Assembly (NCBI RefSeq): GCF_026914185.1
Contig: NC_070562.1
Location: 4,588,001-4,652,000 of the forward strand
Direction: 5' to 3'
From: Puccinia triticina
Lineage: Eukaryota; Basidiomycota; Pucciniomycetes; Pucciniales; Pucciniaceae
Length of the DNA stretch: 64,000 nucleotides
Shown here: positions 1 through 9,910 of the stretch, piece by piece
How the letters are laid out: every line of letters begins with the position of its first letter
Numbering within the stretch: the stretch's first letter is position 1
Notes under the pieces: generated by a model
Told to the model about the DNA's origin: nothing
The model's input: the letters and a program-made list of their open reading frames with translations, nothing else
The model's database searches: none
Translations under genes and position numbers: made by a program

Positions 1-725
1 GTGTTGAGATATAGTGGCAGAAACACCAAGAAACTACCAAATTAGTGATATTTGGCAACTGATCAGATTGCAGCTGCTGCATAATGGATATGACCCCAAA
101 AACATTATTTCTGGGTTTTATTTTCAAAAAAATTGTCCAAAAAAATTTTATGTGGAAATATTCCCCATTAATCTGTGGTTGATAACAAAAGTAGATAAAA
201 AAAAGAACCTGACAAAAATATGCTAACCCATGGTAAACTAATTTCAAAAAGGCCTCCTATGCATGTAGCACTTCAAGTATGATATGCAACATCTTGAGCA
301 AGTTCAACCAACCAAATTCAAAATGTGTGCAGGATGGTATCATGAGAGAGGCCAGGGGTCAATGTTTTTCCTTTTTTGAAAAAAAAGTCAATTTGCAGAC
401 TTCTGATAACAGATCAATTGTTGAAGTAAAAAAAAAAGAAAAAAAAAATTGAGACCCCTCAGCCACCCTGGATTAATCCTAAAACTTGCAATGTCTTTTT
501 TTCAGGAAGAATTGAATGGTGTATGTAGAAATTTATGAATTCTATCAGGCAAAAAAAAAAGATTCCTGTGGCTTGAAGCTAACACAAGGGGAAGGAGAGA
601 GATTATAGAATGGTATTAAGGAGACATGGAAAACAGACAAAGGTATAAAGAAGAATAATAAAAAAAAATTGATCAATATAAATTGATCAATATACGACAT
701 TGCAAATTCATCCATCTTGGTAGTG
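1..725 (+). repeat. XZ dispersed repeat, 3' part (left copy)
   Basis: The first 120 bases are a diverged monomer of the 174-bp satellite family (TTGAGATATAGTGGCAGAAA at 4). An AT-rich stretch with A-runs follows, then a GATCAATAT inverted motif near 670-695 and the closing block GCAAATTCATCCAT at 702. The same order of parts occurs at 61098-62379, so this is the 3' part of a dispersed element whose start lies left of the window. Its end at about 725 abuts, and probably truncates, the host gene on the minus strand. No coding region is credible here. Confidence 0.6.
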
Positions 726-2203
726 AAGGAGGAGGAGGGATGGTCGTCGGCGTCGGAGCAGAAGCCAATGTTGAAGGGGATGCCCTCGAGCACGGAGCCG
801 TAGCCGGAGCGGACCGAGGAAGTGGACGAGAGACGGACCAGACTGGCCGCCGGCGAGCCCTCCGAGCCTCGCGCTGTCGCCCCCAATTGCCCACTCGGCC
901 GCTGCGGCTTTTGGCCCGCAAACGGCTTGAACGGCTCCGGCAGACTGCCCGAGGGACTCCCGCCTGCGGAAGGCGTGGAAGGAACAAAGCCGGCGCAGGC
1001 GGGGAGCGAGGTCATCGGCGGGGGCGAGCCGTTGCGAGACGTCCGTCGGGCCTCCTCAGTGATGATCGAGGAGAGCGAGATAGCCCTGTTGCGTCCGAGA
1101 GCCTTGAGATTCACATGGTGATGCGCAGTCTCGCTGGCCGCGCCCTGCATCTGGTCGTGCTGTTGTCGAGGATGCGTTGGGCGAGGGTGGCGGCGGAGCG
1201 GCCGAGGACGGTGGGAAACTCGACCTCCTTGTCTTCGATAAAGCTGTCGCAGACGCTGCTGCCGCCAAAGCTGGAGCTAGCAATCGAGTAGGCGGCCGTC
1301 AAGCGGGCCCTGCGCAGGTTGGTACTGCTCTTCCTGCCCACATGCTCGTTCTTGTTGTTGCTGGGGAGACTGCCGATGTCTTCGCGGCCTTCGTTGTGCT
1401 GCTCCTCCTCCTGCCCCATTTTGTCCATCACAGCCAGGGCCGAGAGATCTGAAAACGGGTCAAGAGTGCTGCCTCTCAGTCCGGCCGCCGACGGGTGTTC
1501 AAAGTCAAAGGCCTGGTGGATGGACAGGGAAGGGAAGGGCTGGTGAGCAGAGTGGGGGCGGGCCAGTGTGTCCTGGGCCCGGCCGATGCCGGGCGTGGTA
1601 GGCAAGAAGCCGAAGGTCTCGCGGACGTTGGCGGTCGGGGAGCGGATGGTGCTGGAGGTGGTGCCGTTGGAGAGCAAGAGCGGGGAGGTTCCGTGGGGGT
1701 GGCCGCTGGGGGGCAGCCGGACGACGCGGGCCTTCTCCTGACCGCGCAGGGCGACCTGCTGGACGGCGGCCTGCCTTCCCAAGGCCGTCCCGACCAGGGT
1801 GACGGGGGTGACGATCATGGCGGGGTCGAGGATGCTGCTCAGATGGCTGTTGTGGGTGGTGGCGTCGGCGGAGCCGGAGAGCCGGCAGAGGCTGCTCTGC
1901 TGGGTGTCCTGGCCGGGGGAGAGGTACGAGTTGTTGTTAGCCGGCTTGGCGCCTCCCGTCAGCTCCTTCTTCTTGGCCTCGTCGCTCTCTACCTGGGCCG
2001 TCCCAGGCAGTCGGAGGTCGAGGTCGGGGGCGCGGTGGGGCCGGATCGGCCGGTGCTGCTGGGCGGTCGGCGTGGGATGGGTGGGCGAGGGCTGGCCAGG
2101 GGTGAGGAAGAAGGAGGAGGCGCGGTGGTGTTGTTCGGCTGCTGGGCTGGGCAGGTTGGTCAAGGAGGTGGAGGAGGGAGGCTCGGCTGATGATGGGCTG
2201 CGG
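726..2203 (-). pseudogene. Host membrane protein gene, C-terminal part (Ser/Pro-rich tail)
   Basis: GC-rich minus-strand coding DNA, unlike the AT-rich repeats around it. It encodes a low-complexity Ser/Pro/Thr-rich tail with scattered ordered patches (around DPFSDLSALAVMD, GRSAATLAQRILD and GRNRAISLSSIIT). The frame read from 2203 runs to about 1130. A one-base shift is needed there to continue into the second frame, which stays open to the XZ boundary near 725; I see no GT-AG intron that would explain the shift, so it is probably a disabling indel. The upstream frame joins 10767-10850 and then 22313-23415 once the two gypsy insertions and one copy of each target duplication are discounted. 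No family was recognised. The natural C-terminus is lost at the XZ repeat. 2200-2203 (GCGG) is one copy of the Gypsy-1 target duplication. Confidence 0.65.
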
Positions 2204-3059
2204 TATGGACTCCTGTCGGGTCTGAGCCGTGGCAGTCGGTTGAGGGGATGGTGCTTGAGTGCTGCCCTCGTCGGTGGTCCTGCGAAAAGTATCGGGAAAA
2301 AATCGAACAAGGTGATAGCGGTTGGGGGGGGATTTGTTGAGAGGGAACGAGGGGGTTGGAATACCCTCGGCGGTTTGGTAGGATGGAAAAAGCTCAGAAC
2401 AGAAGGGACTCGGAAGAAAGCTGGCGCGGTCGTCGGAATCTCGGGTAGTGATCAAAAAGGAATAAACTCAGGAAGCTCGGGTACTCAAACTCAGAGGTAG
2501 ATGCGGGGCTGGATCGACACGATCCGGATCAATAAGCTCAGAAAATGTGATGATATCTTGTTCCTTATGGGGGAGGCCAGAATACCATGCGGATCCTTCC
2601 TCCAAGTTCGGCTGAACTTGGATTCAGGCCGCAACATGCCGCGCGACGAGCCCTCGTGCCCGCCGCGCCCATACAACTAAGATGAGCAGAGAAAGAGGAA
2701 AAGAACAACCAAAGAGAAAACAACCTCCACACCAAAGCCAAAAAGACAAACAAACAAAGCAAAATCTGAAAAGAAACAAAGAACCAACCCTCCTCCAACT
2801 CATCCTCTCCAACGCGCGCAAAGAAGAAACAATAAAAAAAGAACCAAGAAAAGAAAACAATCAATGGAAGAATCAAAACAAATCAAACCAACAAAAGAGA
2901 AGGAAAAAAGGGAGAAAGGGCAAAGGGAAAGAAAGGAAAGAGAGGGAAGGGGGGGGGGGGAAGAAATGATAACAGAAGAATTGAGGGTCTTGAGGGTCTT
3001 GATGATCTTGAGGCCTTTATCCGGGTGTCTTGATCCTGTGTACGCGCCAGAACACCACA
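2204..3059 (-). repeat. Gypsy-1 3' LTR
   Basis: 856 bp, nearly identical to 9911-10762. Read on the minus strand it starts TGTGGTGTTC and ends GTCCATA. The A/G-rich stretch at 2680-2970 is part of the LTR. The length difference from the other LTR is the G-run at 2949-2960. Confidence 0.93.
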
Positions 3060-3093
3060 TCCCCATCCCATTTGCAGTCTGTCCCTAGACTGC
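3060..3093 (-). promoter_or_regulatory. Gypsy-1 polypurine tract with adjacent hairpin
   Basis: On the minus strand a purine run (AAATGGGATGGGGA) touches the start of the 3' LTR, as expected of the plus-strand primer. Just upstream is a 7-bp stem, GCAGTCT (3074-3080) with AGACTGC (3087-3093), and a 6-nt loop. Gypsy-2 has a hairpin of the same size, loop and position with a different stem sequence. Confidence 0.65.
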
Positions 3094-3111
3094 GCGTCGC
3101 CTCTCTGATAC

Positions 3112-3225
3112 CTGCCGCCAAACAAGGGAGAAAACCGCAAAAAAAGTGGCTCACATAGTGGCATGTAATGCTATTGACGACGCGCGTAGAAAACCCTCGA
3201 GATGCACACACATGGGAGGGCTTAC
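3112..3225 (-). other. Intron-like repeat e (Gypsy-1, over the pol stop)
   Basis: 114 nt from GTAAGC at 3225 to a pyrimidine-rich stretch and GCAG at 3112. The TAA stop of pol (3222-3224) lies inside the donor site. It shares the blocks TCGAGGG, CATTACATGCCAC and TGTGAGCC with the other four copies. It is the most diverged one. Confidence 0.6.
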
Positions 3226-6200
3226 TTTTGTGCCTGCCCCTCATCGCGCGAGTAGTACTTCTTGACCTGATCGGCCGCAAATTGCCGCTTGAGTTCGGTG
3301 CCGTCCAGTTCGGCCAGAATGTAGGAGCCTCCTTCGACTTGGCGGACCACTCGGTAGGGCCCGTTCCACCTATTAGCAAATAACTGGCCCCACTGAGTCT
3401 CCAACGATCGGTTATACGCCATAACCATCGCACCAGTCTCGAGCGCGTCACGAAGCCGATCAGAGCGCTTGTCCGTCCAATATCTGACTGATTCGCCCCG
3501 CGCCTCCATCATTTTGCGATAGGCCAGACCCCGAGTTTCTTCGCTGCGCTCGAGTTGAAGAGATCTCGCGGCTAGAAGATCCGTCGTAGTGCGCACTGAT
3601 TCCCAGTCCACGCCGAGGTATGACTCCATTTCCAAATCTATCGGCAAGACTGCCCGCTGCCCGAAAACCAACTCATACGGAGAGTACCCTGTCGTGCGCT
3701 TGGCCAAAATCCGATCCGCAAAGAGAACCAACGGAAGGAACTTGCGGCAATTCTTGCCACTCTCTCCCGCTAACTTGACCAACGCCGCCTTCAGTGGTGC
3801 GTGCCCCCGCTCGACCATACCCTGCCCCTCTGGATAATAAGGGGTAGAAACTCAGTGTTCCCCCGGCAAAGCACAAAGCATTTCCGCCAGTGCACCGCCA
3901 AATTCCGAACCGCCGTCTGTCGAATAAGATTGAGCCGGGCCGTACCGCATTGTCCAATGTTCCTGAAGGAACGAAGTCAGGTTGTTCAGTATTTTGGCCT
4001 CCACCCAACCAGAAAAGTCATTGCGAGCCACGATAAGGTACTTAGCTCCGCTAGCTTTTAAATGGACCGCATCCAAGGCCACTCGCCCAAAAACAGTCGA
4101 TTCTCCCGTCGGATAACGCTGCTCTAGTGGTCTTCGAAGGCTGCGCCGTTGACAGGCGTCACAGCTCTGGCACCAGCGAGCCACAGATTGCTTCAATGAC
4201 GGCCACCAAAAGCGCTCGGAAACCCTTCAATAGGTCTCTGTTGCTCCGCGGTGACCCAAATCCTCGTGTAGCCGCCGGAGAACTTCTTCTTGTTTGAAGG
4301 GGAGGGTGATGACAATCCGAGGTAGTGGGCTCCCCCTCTTCATAAGTCTACCATTCTGCACAAAGAAATCCGAGGACCTTCGCTTCAAAGCCCGAAATTT
4401 GTCCGCTCCCATGCCCTCTGGCCAGGTTAACGTGGATAGAAACAACTCCATCTGGCGCCAGTAACCGTCCTGATATCCGGTATACTCGTCCTTCAGAGCC
4501 GAAAAAGAAAAAACGGGTCGAATCAAGGGGGGAATCCTCGTCAAAATCGGAAGGAGGGTCAGACTCCTCGTCGTCTTGCGGGCGGCGAGATAGACCGTTG
4601 GGCATGGTGAAGGATTTACCGGGGCGATGGACGATGTCAAACAAGAACAACTGTATGAACAAAACCCACCGCGTCATCGGCGCATTTGGCAGACTCGGGG
4701 CATTGATCATCTGGATCAGGGACTGGGCATCCACTTGTAGCTCGAAATGCTGGCCCCACAGGACCGTCTGTAGTTTCTTCAGAATTCGCGCGACACCACA
4801 TAACTCGAGCTTGGCCTGCGAGTATCTTGACTCCACGTCCGAAAAGAGCAGAGACTCATAGAGAGCCGGGCGATCCAAGCCGTTTGAGTCTTCCTGAGTG
4901 AGCACGGCACCAGAGGCGTGGAAACTAGAGTCCACTGCCAGCTTAAGCTTCCCGGCGTCCGGTCCATAGTCTATCTTAGCCAGGACTATGTCCTTTCCGA
5001 CCAAGATCTTGAGTTCTTGAAAGGCCCGTTCACAGTCCTCGGTCCAGCTCCATTCAGAATCCTTGCGGGTTAATCGACGGAGGGGCAGACAGATCTGGGA
5101 AAGTGATGGGATAAAAATCCGGACGTAAACAACAACCCCTAGGAACCCTTGCACTTCAGTTGCATTGCTCGGTGTAGGCCAAGAAACGATCTTGTTGACT
5201 TTACTGGCGGCCATCTTGCGCCCCTCCTTGCAAACAACATGGCCCACTATCTCAAGTGCCGGAACACAGGCCGCAAGCTTCGAAGCTGAGACCGTCAATC
5301 CCGACTCTTCAATCCGAAAAAGAATACGCTCCAAAGTTTTGGCGTATTCCCAGATGAACCGCCAAATTCCGGTATGCCAAGGAAGCCACTCATTGTTGTA
5401 ATCGGACTTTGGGCCCTTGATGCCTCCATCGTCAATGAAAATTCCCACATGCTCAGGAATCTTGGCCTGGAGAATCCACATCATCTGCGCCTGGTAAACG
5501 GCGACAGAGTTGGTGGCCCCTTGCGGCAATTGAGTGAGTTGAAACCGCCCCAAAGGCGTGTCAAAGGTGGTAAGTGGCCGCGAGATTGGATCCAAAGCGC
5601 GCTCGTCGTAGCCGCCCATAATGTCGCCAAGCCCATAACAAGCCCGCCCGGAGGAAGACTCAACGAATTCCTCCGTGGCGGGAGGCACTCCCGCATCCCG
5701 AACTGTAACTTTATTGAGCGGTTGTAGATCGTGAACTATGCGAAGTTTCCCGTTCCCTTTAAGCACGCAAAATACTGGGCTCGAATACGAAGACGTGGAT
5801 TGCTCGTATAAACCCGTGCGGACCCGCTCCCGGATGAGGCGCGTGTACTCCTTGAGCTTGGCGGCCGGAATCGGAATCTTCTTTTTCTGCCACGGCTCGT
5901 GTTCGACCACGGGGATAATGTACGGGAGTCCGTAAGTTTCCTTCAAGAGACCTCTTTCTTCCTCGTTGAAAGCTATCAACAAATTGCGCTCAGCCAGGAC
6001 GTTCTTGATCAGACTCAACTCATCGGGATACAGCCAGTCCTCCGGTCCGAAATTGACCACCAACAATCTTTCTTCCGTCACGCGCCCCTTTGGCCTAAAC
6101 GGGCCAACCAGTGCCCTCGACAGTCCTTGATATGGATCGCGGGTGAGAGTAGGTCGCTGGAGAGGAGGATTTAAACCTTGCGGCATCGCAAGATTCACGG

Positions 6201-6359
6201 GCTTGATCTTCTTAGCAACAGGCTTATACTTGGCTGCAAAAGCCAAGTACTCGCCCGCTTTCCACGACTCCAGAAGACTTGTTTGCGCCCGCGATCCAAG
6301 TCCGGCTTCCAACAAGAGACTCGTCCGGTGCTCTGCTTGATCCTCGAACGCTGCCTTGT

Positions 6360-6471
6360 CTGCAAAGGAAAATCGAAGGGGTTGCAAGTCGCTCACGAGT
6401 GTGGCCCGAGATAGAGTTTTCGACAAATTGGGAGCATCACGCCGCGGAGGTGCATATTGGTGGGAACTTAC
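6360..6471 (-). other. Intron-like repeat d (Gypsy-1, in pol spacer)
   Basis: 112 nt, GTAAGT donor at 6471 and a strong acceptor TTTTCCTTTGCAG ending at 6360. It shares ATATGCACCTCCG, GTCGAAAAC and GTGAGC with copies a-c. The current reading frame is open through it; splicing would change phase because 112 is not a multiple of 3. Confidence 0.7.
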
Positions 6472-6602
6472 TTGCACCCCATATGCCCTCCACGACGGTC
6501 CAAACGTGACAATTCCCTCTTCACATTCCATTTGAAAAGAGCATAGTTTAAGCTCGTTGCGGAGCACCACACTGCACGCCGCGCCTTTTGTCGCACCCAA
6601 CC

Positions 6603-6714
6603 CTAAAAGAAAAACGCCAGGATCCGGGGTGTGGCTCACCAGAGTGGCACGTGGCAGGGTTTTCGACAAATGATAGGCATCACGCCTCGGAGGTGCATAT
6701 TGGGAGGAACTTAC
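6603..6714 (-). other. Intron-like repeat c (Gypsy-1, in pol spacer)
   Basis: 112 nt, GTAAGT donor at 6714, acceptor GCGTTTTTCTTTTAG ending at 6603. Closest to copy d (same length, shared GGCGTGATGC block). Removing both c and d would remove 224 nt. Confidence 0.7.
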
Positions 6715-6784
6715 TTTGTTACTCCCAATCCTCCGTAGTACCTCAGAATCCTGTTCACATGTCCGGACCTCTGCTTCCAGGGAA

Positions 6785-7045
6785 ATTAGTTTATCCTCTT
6801 CGCGGAGGTTGCCGCGAGGCGAAAATAGTTTACCCTCGTCGCGGAGGCCGTCATAAGACGTAAATAGTTTTCCCTCTTTGCGGAGGAGGAGTAGTTTATT
6901 CTCTTCGCGGAGATGTTCGCAGGTTGAATCTTGATGCTTTCCTTGAGGTGAGAATCGAGAACTAGCGGAGGGTTCCCATGATGGGGCTGAGACCTCCTTG
7001 AAATGAAACGAGGATAGTTTATTCTCTTCTCGGAGACAATGATCC
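6785..7045 (-). repeat. Degenerate 21-bp coding repeats (LREEnKL peptides)
   Basis: Between intron-like repeats b and c, the motif TATTCTCTTCGCGGAG and variants recur about five times on the plus strand. On the minus strand this encodes recurring LREENKL, LRKEGKLF, LRDEGKLF and LREEDKL peptides, a charged heptad-like pattern that may form a coiled coil. The stretch is unique to Gypsy-1 in this window; Gypsy-2 lacks it. Confidence 0.6.
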
Positions 7046-7066
7046 GGAATTGCATGGTCGATGGCA

Positions 7067-7167
7067 CTGAAGGAAGAACAGGGCGAAGAGGGGCGGCTCA
7101 CAGCGTGGCATGTAATGTTTTCGACGCTTGTAGAGAACCCTGGAGGTGCATAATGGATGGGACTTAC
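7067..7167 (-). other. Intron-like repeat b (Gypsy-1, start of pol)
   Basis: 101 nt, GTAAGT donor at 7167 following AAAG, acceptor CTGTTCTTCCTTCAG ending at 7067. It is most similar to copy a in the leader: GTAAGTCCCATCCATT, then ATGCACCTCC, then TGCCACGCTGTGAGCCGC. Confidence 0.75.
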
Positions 7168-7418
7168 CTTTGTCCCTCCTTTAGCCGCCGAACCTCCTCT
7201 GTTGTACACTGGAAGCCGAGAATTGAAATGAAATCGAGCCTCTATATTGTTTTTGATGTTTCGAATTATCTTGAGATGTTTTTCGGGTTTGATGTTTTGT
7301 CGATAGGAGAATAAAAGAGAAGGAAATATGGGCCGTTGATCTTCTACAAACTGAGTTGGTTCGACGGCGAGGCTGCGAAGATCTAGATTAAGCCCTCCGC
7401 AATTCGAACCAACTGTCC

Positions 7419-9551
7419 TCATAAAAAAGGACGATCTTCCGACAAATCGCCGGCCAGGCGTGCCATATGTGTCAACACTGCCTTGCGACCGTGACCGGGA
7501 AAGTCGCGCTCCCATCGCCCCGTACTAGTTGAGCACAGGGATACCTCGATGTTTCGTCCAGTTGCGTCTGGGATAACGAGCTTTTCGCCGGTTTGCGAAG
7601 AGAAAGCCAAAGTCGCCCCCACATCCATCAGAAAAGGGCGCCCGAGGATCAACGGACCTTCCATTTTTGTGATCCAGAAGTGACAGGTCTTCACCAAGTT
7701 CTTGCCGATCCTGATCTGAACGTCCTCCGCCACTCCCATCAGCTCGCACGCTTGATTGTTGATCCCATAGACAGCGGACGCGAAGTTCACCCGAGGGCTT
7801 AAGTTGAACTGGTTAGCCATGACGTCCGAAATGAGATTCAACTGAGACCCCGAGTCTATGAGGGGAAAGGCCGAAGTTTCGTCATCACCAATGAGACAAG
7901 GAAGATGCCCCAGCGGGCATGAGTAAAGATTTGGGTCGGCTCCGAGATCCCGATCTGAGACTTCCGCCAGAGTTCCTGAATTGACCTTCAGCTCCTCGCT
8001 CCCCACCTCTACTCGACGCTTCGACACCCATTTCTTCATTCCCTCCGCTATAGATGGCGCCATGGCCATGAGATCAGAAACGGTGATATCCGGGATCTTC
8101 AGTACCGAGATCTTTTTCAAAACGACGTCCACCGCATTCGGATTCTCGCGTGAAACTTCCCTCTCGAACCGTACCTTCGGACCAGTAGCTCTCGTAGGTG
8201 GGGTGGTTGCCAGGGGAACGTCCACCGGCGAAACCGGCGGATCTCCTTCAACTGTGCCCCTTTCGAAAAGGGCAGGGTCCTCGTCCATTTCGCTCTTCTC
8301 CTCAGGAATTGGCGGCGTCGACGCTCTGCGCAGCGGACGCCGTGCACTACTCGCCGGAACCGCTGGAGCCTTGAAAAGTTTTGGATCTTCGTGTCTCTTC
8401 CTTCCCGCCGGACCCGACTCGTACATCCCAGTGAAAGACTGAGAAGAAACCGATGGGGGACACCATGGTTGTAACGCTCCGCACCCCGCCTTGAAACCCG
8501 AGTCAAGTCCCTCGGATGCCTGATTCACAGTAGTCCTTGGGGGCTGATACGACGCCACCACGTGCCTTATTGGCCTGGTCGGGTCCCACGGAATGAGAGC
8601 CCCGTTCGGCAAAAAGAAATTTGTGCCTCTTTGTTCAACCAATTTGTCGTCCTTGTCCTTCTGGAGTTCGAAACAACGCGCCGTCCCGTGGCCCTCACGA
8701 TGGCAATAATGACAAACCATGGGCGGCCTCGCGCCGGAAACTTGCGGGGCCCGACCAGCGGCGAATTTCAGCTCTAACCTCTGCTCAAAAGCTTCGAACA
8801 TCCTCGTCAGATCCTCCATATTCGGCGACGGATTAACCGGTTGCGGAACGTCTTTTCCCCGTTTATCGGCGCCCATCTTCTTCATCACTTCGTTTGACTG
8901 CTTCAGGGACGAAGTGGCCACCGGTTTACTCGACTTCGGATCTTCAAAAATCAAGGCCGTCTGACGCCTCATTACATCGTTGATTGCAGATTTGAGCACC
9001 TCGAACTTAGGCAGTTTGAAACGTCGGTCCACGGTCGTTATCATCGTGTTATCTTTGAAAAGCTGATCTCGAATCCTTTCCTGGACAGTGTCGGCGAAAG
9101 ACTGATAATAATCATTACGAATTTCTTCAACCGATTCAATATGAGCTTTGGCGAGTAGGTAGGCCTGAATAGGCTCCCATTCTTTGCGGAAAGCTTGATA
9201 GTCCGCGAACGATGCGACTCCCCCACGCCCAAGCCATTCCTCCTTCAGGGACCTAATGTTCCCAGTCGTGAACTTAGCCGCATCAATATCCTCCCAGTAC
9301 GACAACATCGAAGCCTTCAACTTAGGCCAGTCCGGAGGATCGTAACCGTCCAGAGTCTCTAGTACATCCAGCAAACTGTCGTCCACAAAGAAGAAGAGCT
9401 GTTCGGCCATGTCTCTTCCCGAGGCCTTGTCCAAACGCGCCGCCACCTGATACTGGCTCAGAAACCTCTCGACGTTTGTTCCGTCAAACCTCAGACTCTT
9501 GCCGTGCGGTGGCTTGATCTTGACGGATTCGACGACGTTGGGTTCGGCCAT
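7419..9551 (-). CDS. gag: Gypsy-1 Gag with C-terminal protease
   Basis: A 710-residue open frame beginning MAEPNVVESVK. It forms the capsid-like particle and matures the polyprotein. The first 230 residues are the gag/capsid-like region (FDGTNVERFL, then SFADYQAFRKEW). One CCHC zinc knuckle (CHYCHREGHGTARC) lies near residue 285. A disordered Pro-rich linker follows. The aspartic protease sits near residues 580-660, with the DSGS active site (FPLIDSGSQLNLIS) and the flap-side ILGRPF motif. The ATG at 9549-9551 lies 22 nt downstream of the acceptor of intron-like repeat a, which supports this start. The stop TGA at 7419-7421 directly follows slippery TTTTTTA. The frame is intact although pol is broken. 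Confidence 0.92.
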   Translation of the reverse strand: MAEPNVVESVKIKPPHGKSLRFDGTNVERFLSQYQVAARLDKASGRDMAEQLFFFVDDSLLDVLETLDGYDPPDWPKLKASMLSYWEDIDAAKFTTGNIRSLKEEWLGRGGVASFADYQAFRKEWEPIQAYLLAKAHIESVEEIRNDYYQSFADTVQERIRDQLFKDNTMITTVDRRFKLPKFEVLKSAINDVMRRQTALIFEDPKSSKPVATSSLKQSNEVMKKMGADKRGKDVPQPVNPSPNMEDLTRMFEAFEQRLELKFAAGRAPQVSGARPPMVCHYCHREGHGTARCFELQKDKDDKLVEQRGTNFFLPNGALIPWDPTRPIRHVVASYQPPRTTVNQASEGLDSGFKAGCGALQPWCPPSVSSQSFTGMYESGPAGRKRHEDPKLFKAPAVPASSARRPLRRASTPPIPEEKSEMDEDPALFERGTVEGDPPVSPVDVPLATTPPTRATGPKVRFEREVSRENPNAVDVVLKKISVLKIPDITVSDLMAMAPSIAEGMKKWVSKRRVEVGSEELKVNSGTLAEVSDRDLGADPNLYSCPLGHLPCLIGDDETSAFPLIDSGSQLNLISDVMANQFNLSPRVNFASAVYGINNQACELMGVAEDVQIRIGKNLVKTCHFWITKMEGPLILGRPFLMDVGATLAFSSQTGEKLVIPDATGRNIEVSLCSTSTGRWERDFPGHGRKAVLTHMARLAGDLSEDRPFL
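7422..7428 (-). promoter_or_regulatory. -1 ribosomal frameshift site (Gypsy-1 gag/pol)
   Basis: Minus-strand heptamer T TTT TTA in the gag frame (codons CCT TTT TTA, then TGA). It fits the X XXY YYZ rule exactly, and slipping back one base enters the pol frame (F-M-R-T). Gypsy-2 has the same heptamer and stop. Confidence 0.75.
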
Positions 9552-9573
9552 GATGCTTCAGTGGATCTTCAGA

Positions 9574-9677
9574 CTGAAAAAGCGAAAACGGCAGATAGGG
9601 TGCGGCTCACAGCGTGGCAGGTAATGCTTTCGACGGCGTGTAGAGATGCCCGGAGGTGCACAATGGATGGGACTTAC
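9574..9677 (-). other. Intron-like repeat a (Gypsy-1 5' leader)
   Basis: 104 nt, GTAAGT donor at 9677 following AAA, acceptor CGTTTTCGCTTTTTCAG ending at 9574, 22 nt before the gag ATG. It looks like an ordinary 5'-leader intron. It is clearly homologous to copies b-e. Confidence 0.75.
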
Positions 9678-9852
9678 TTTTACCCCTCCTATGCCCGCGG
9701 CAGACACCTAAAAACCTAAAACAAAAAGCTTCTTCTTGATCCTGAAACGAGGATCCTGAAACGTCTTCGGATAAGGCGAAAATCGACAACAAAAAATAAA
9801 GCAAAGAAAGAAGGAAGATTCCAGCCTCAGACCACCCGTCCGTCTCGAAATC

Positions 9853-9908
9853 CTGAGGCGAGACTGTAAATCTTGAGGTCGCTGGTTTGATCCCAACTTG
9901 GGGGACCA
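9853..9908 (+). other. tRNA-Tyr(GTA)-like segment holding the Gypsy-1 primer-binding site
   Basis: On the plus strand this reads as the 3' three-quarters of a tRNA. An anticodon arm CGAGA-CTGTAAA-TCTTG has GTA at positions 34-36. A T-arm follows (GCTGG, loop TTTGATC, CCAAC, with one C.A mismatch), then an acceptor strand TTGGGGG and ACCA. On the element strand its last 18 nt form a TGG-starting primer-binding site two bases from the 5' LTR. Retroelements need only about 18 nt complementary to the primer; 56 nt is unusual. It has no 5' half, so it is not a functional tRNA gene. Confidence 0.75.
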
Positions 9909-9910
9909 AA

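Larger units (their letters stand above)
3222..7422 (-). pseudogene. pol: Gypsy-1 pol (RT, RNase H, integrase), broken
   Basis: Entered from gag by -1 frameshifting at 7422-7428. The N-terminal part (7400-6200) is a non-conserved spacer with three intron-like repeats and repeated LREEnKL peptides. The RT domain (about 5900-5350) shows LRIVHDLQPLNKV, then TTFDTPLGRFQLTQLPQGA, then the active-site box FIDDGG. RNase H follows (LAVDSSFHASGAVL, ELCGVARIL, DAQSL). Integrase has the HHCC zinc region (HEDLGHRG, then CDACQ) and D,D,E (DAVHLK, STDGGSEF, PYYPEGQGMVERG). Lesions: a frameshift around 4495-4510 in a T-rich stretch (the tract 4640-4227 is in another frame), TGA at 4227-4229 and TGA at 3852-3854. 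The product cannot be made intact. Confidence 0.92.

Noticed and set aside
683..1291. Plus-strand protein at 683-1291 and similar frames at 1495-2190 and 1799-2500
   Set aside because: Shadows of the GC-rich minus-strand host exon; the minus-strand frame joins the other gene pieces in phase.
2682..2969. Lys-rich protein in the Gypsy-1 LTR (2682-2969, also 10389-10736)
   Set aside because: Translation of a purine-rich LTR stretch; it has no conserved features and lies opposite to the element sense.
9853..9908. Functional tRNA-Tyr gene
   Set aside because: The 5' acceptor strand and D-arm are missing, the T-stem has a mismatch, and the position is exactly a retrotransposon primer site.
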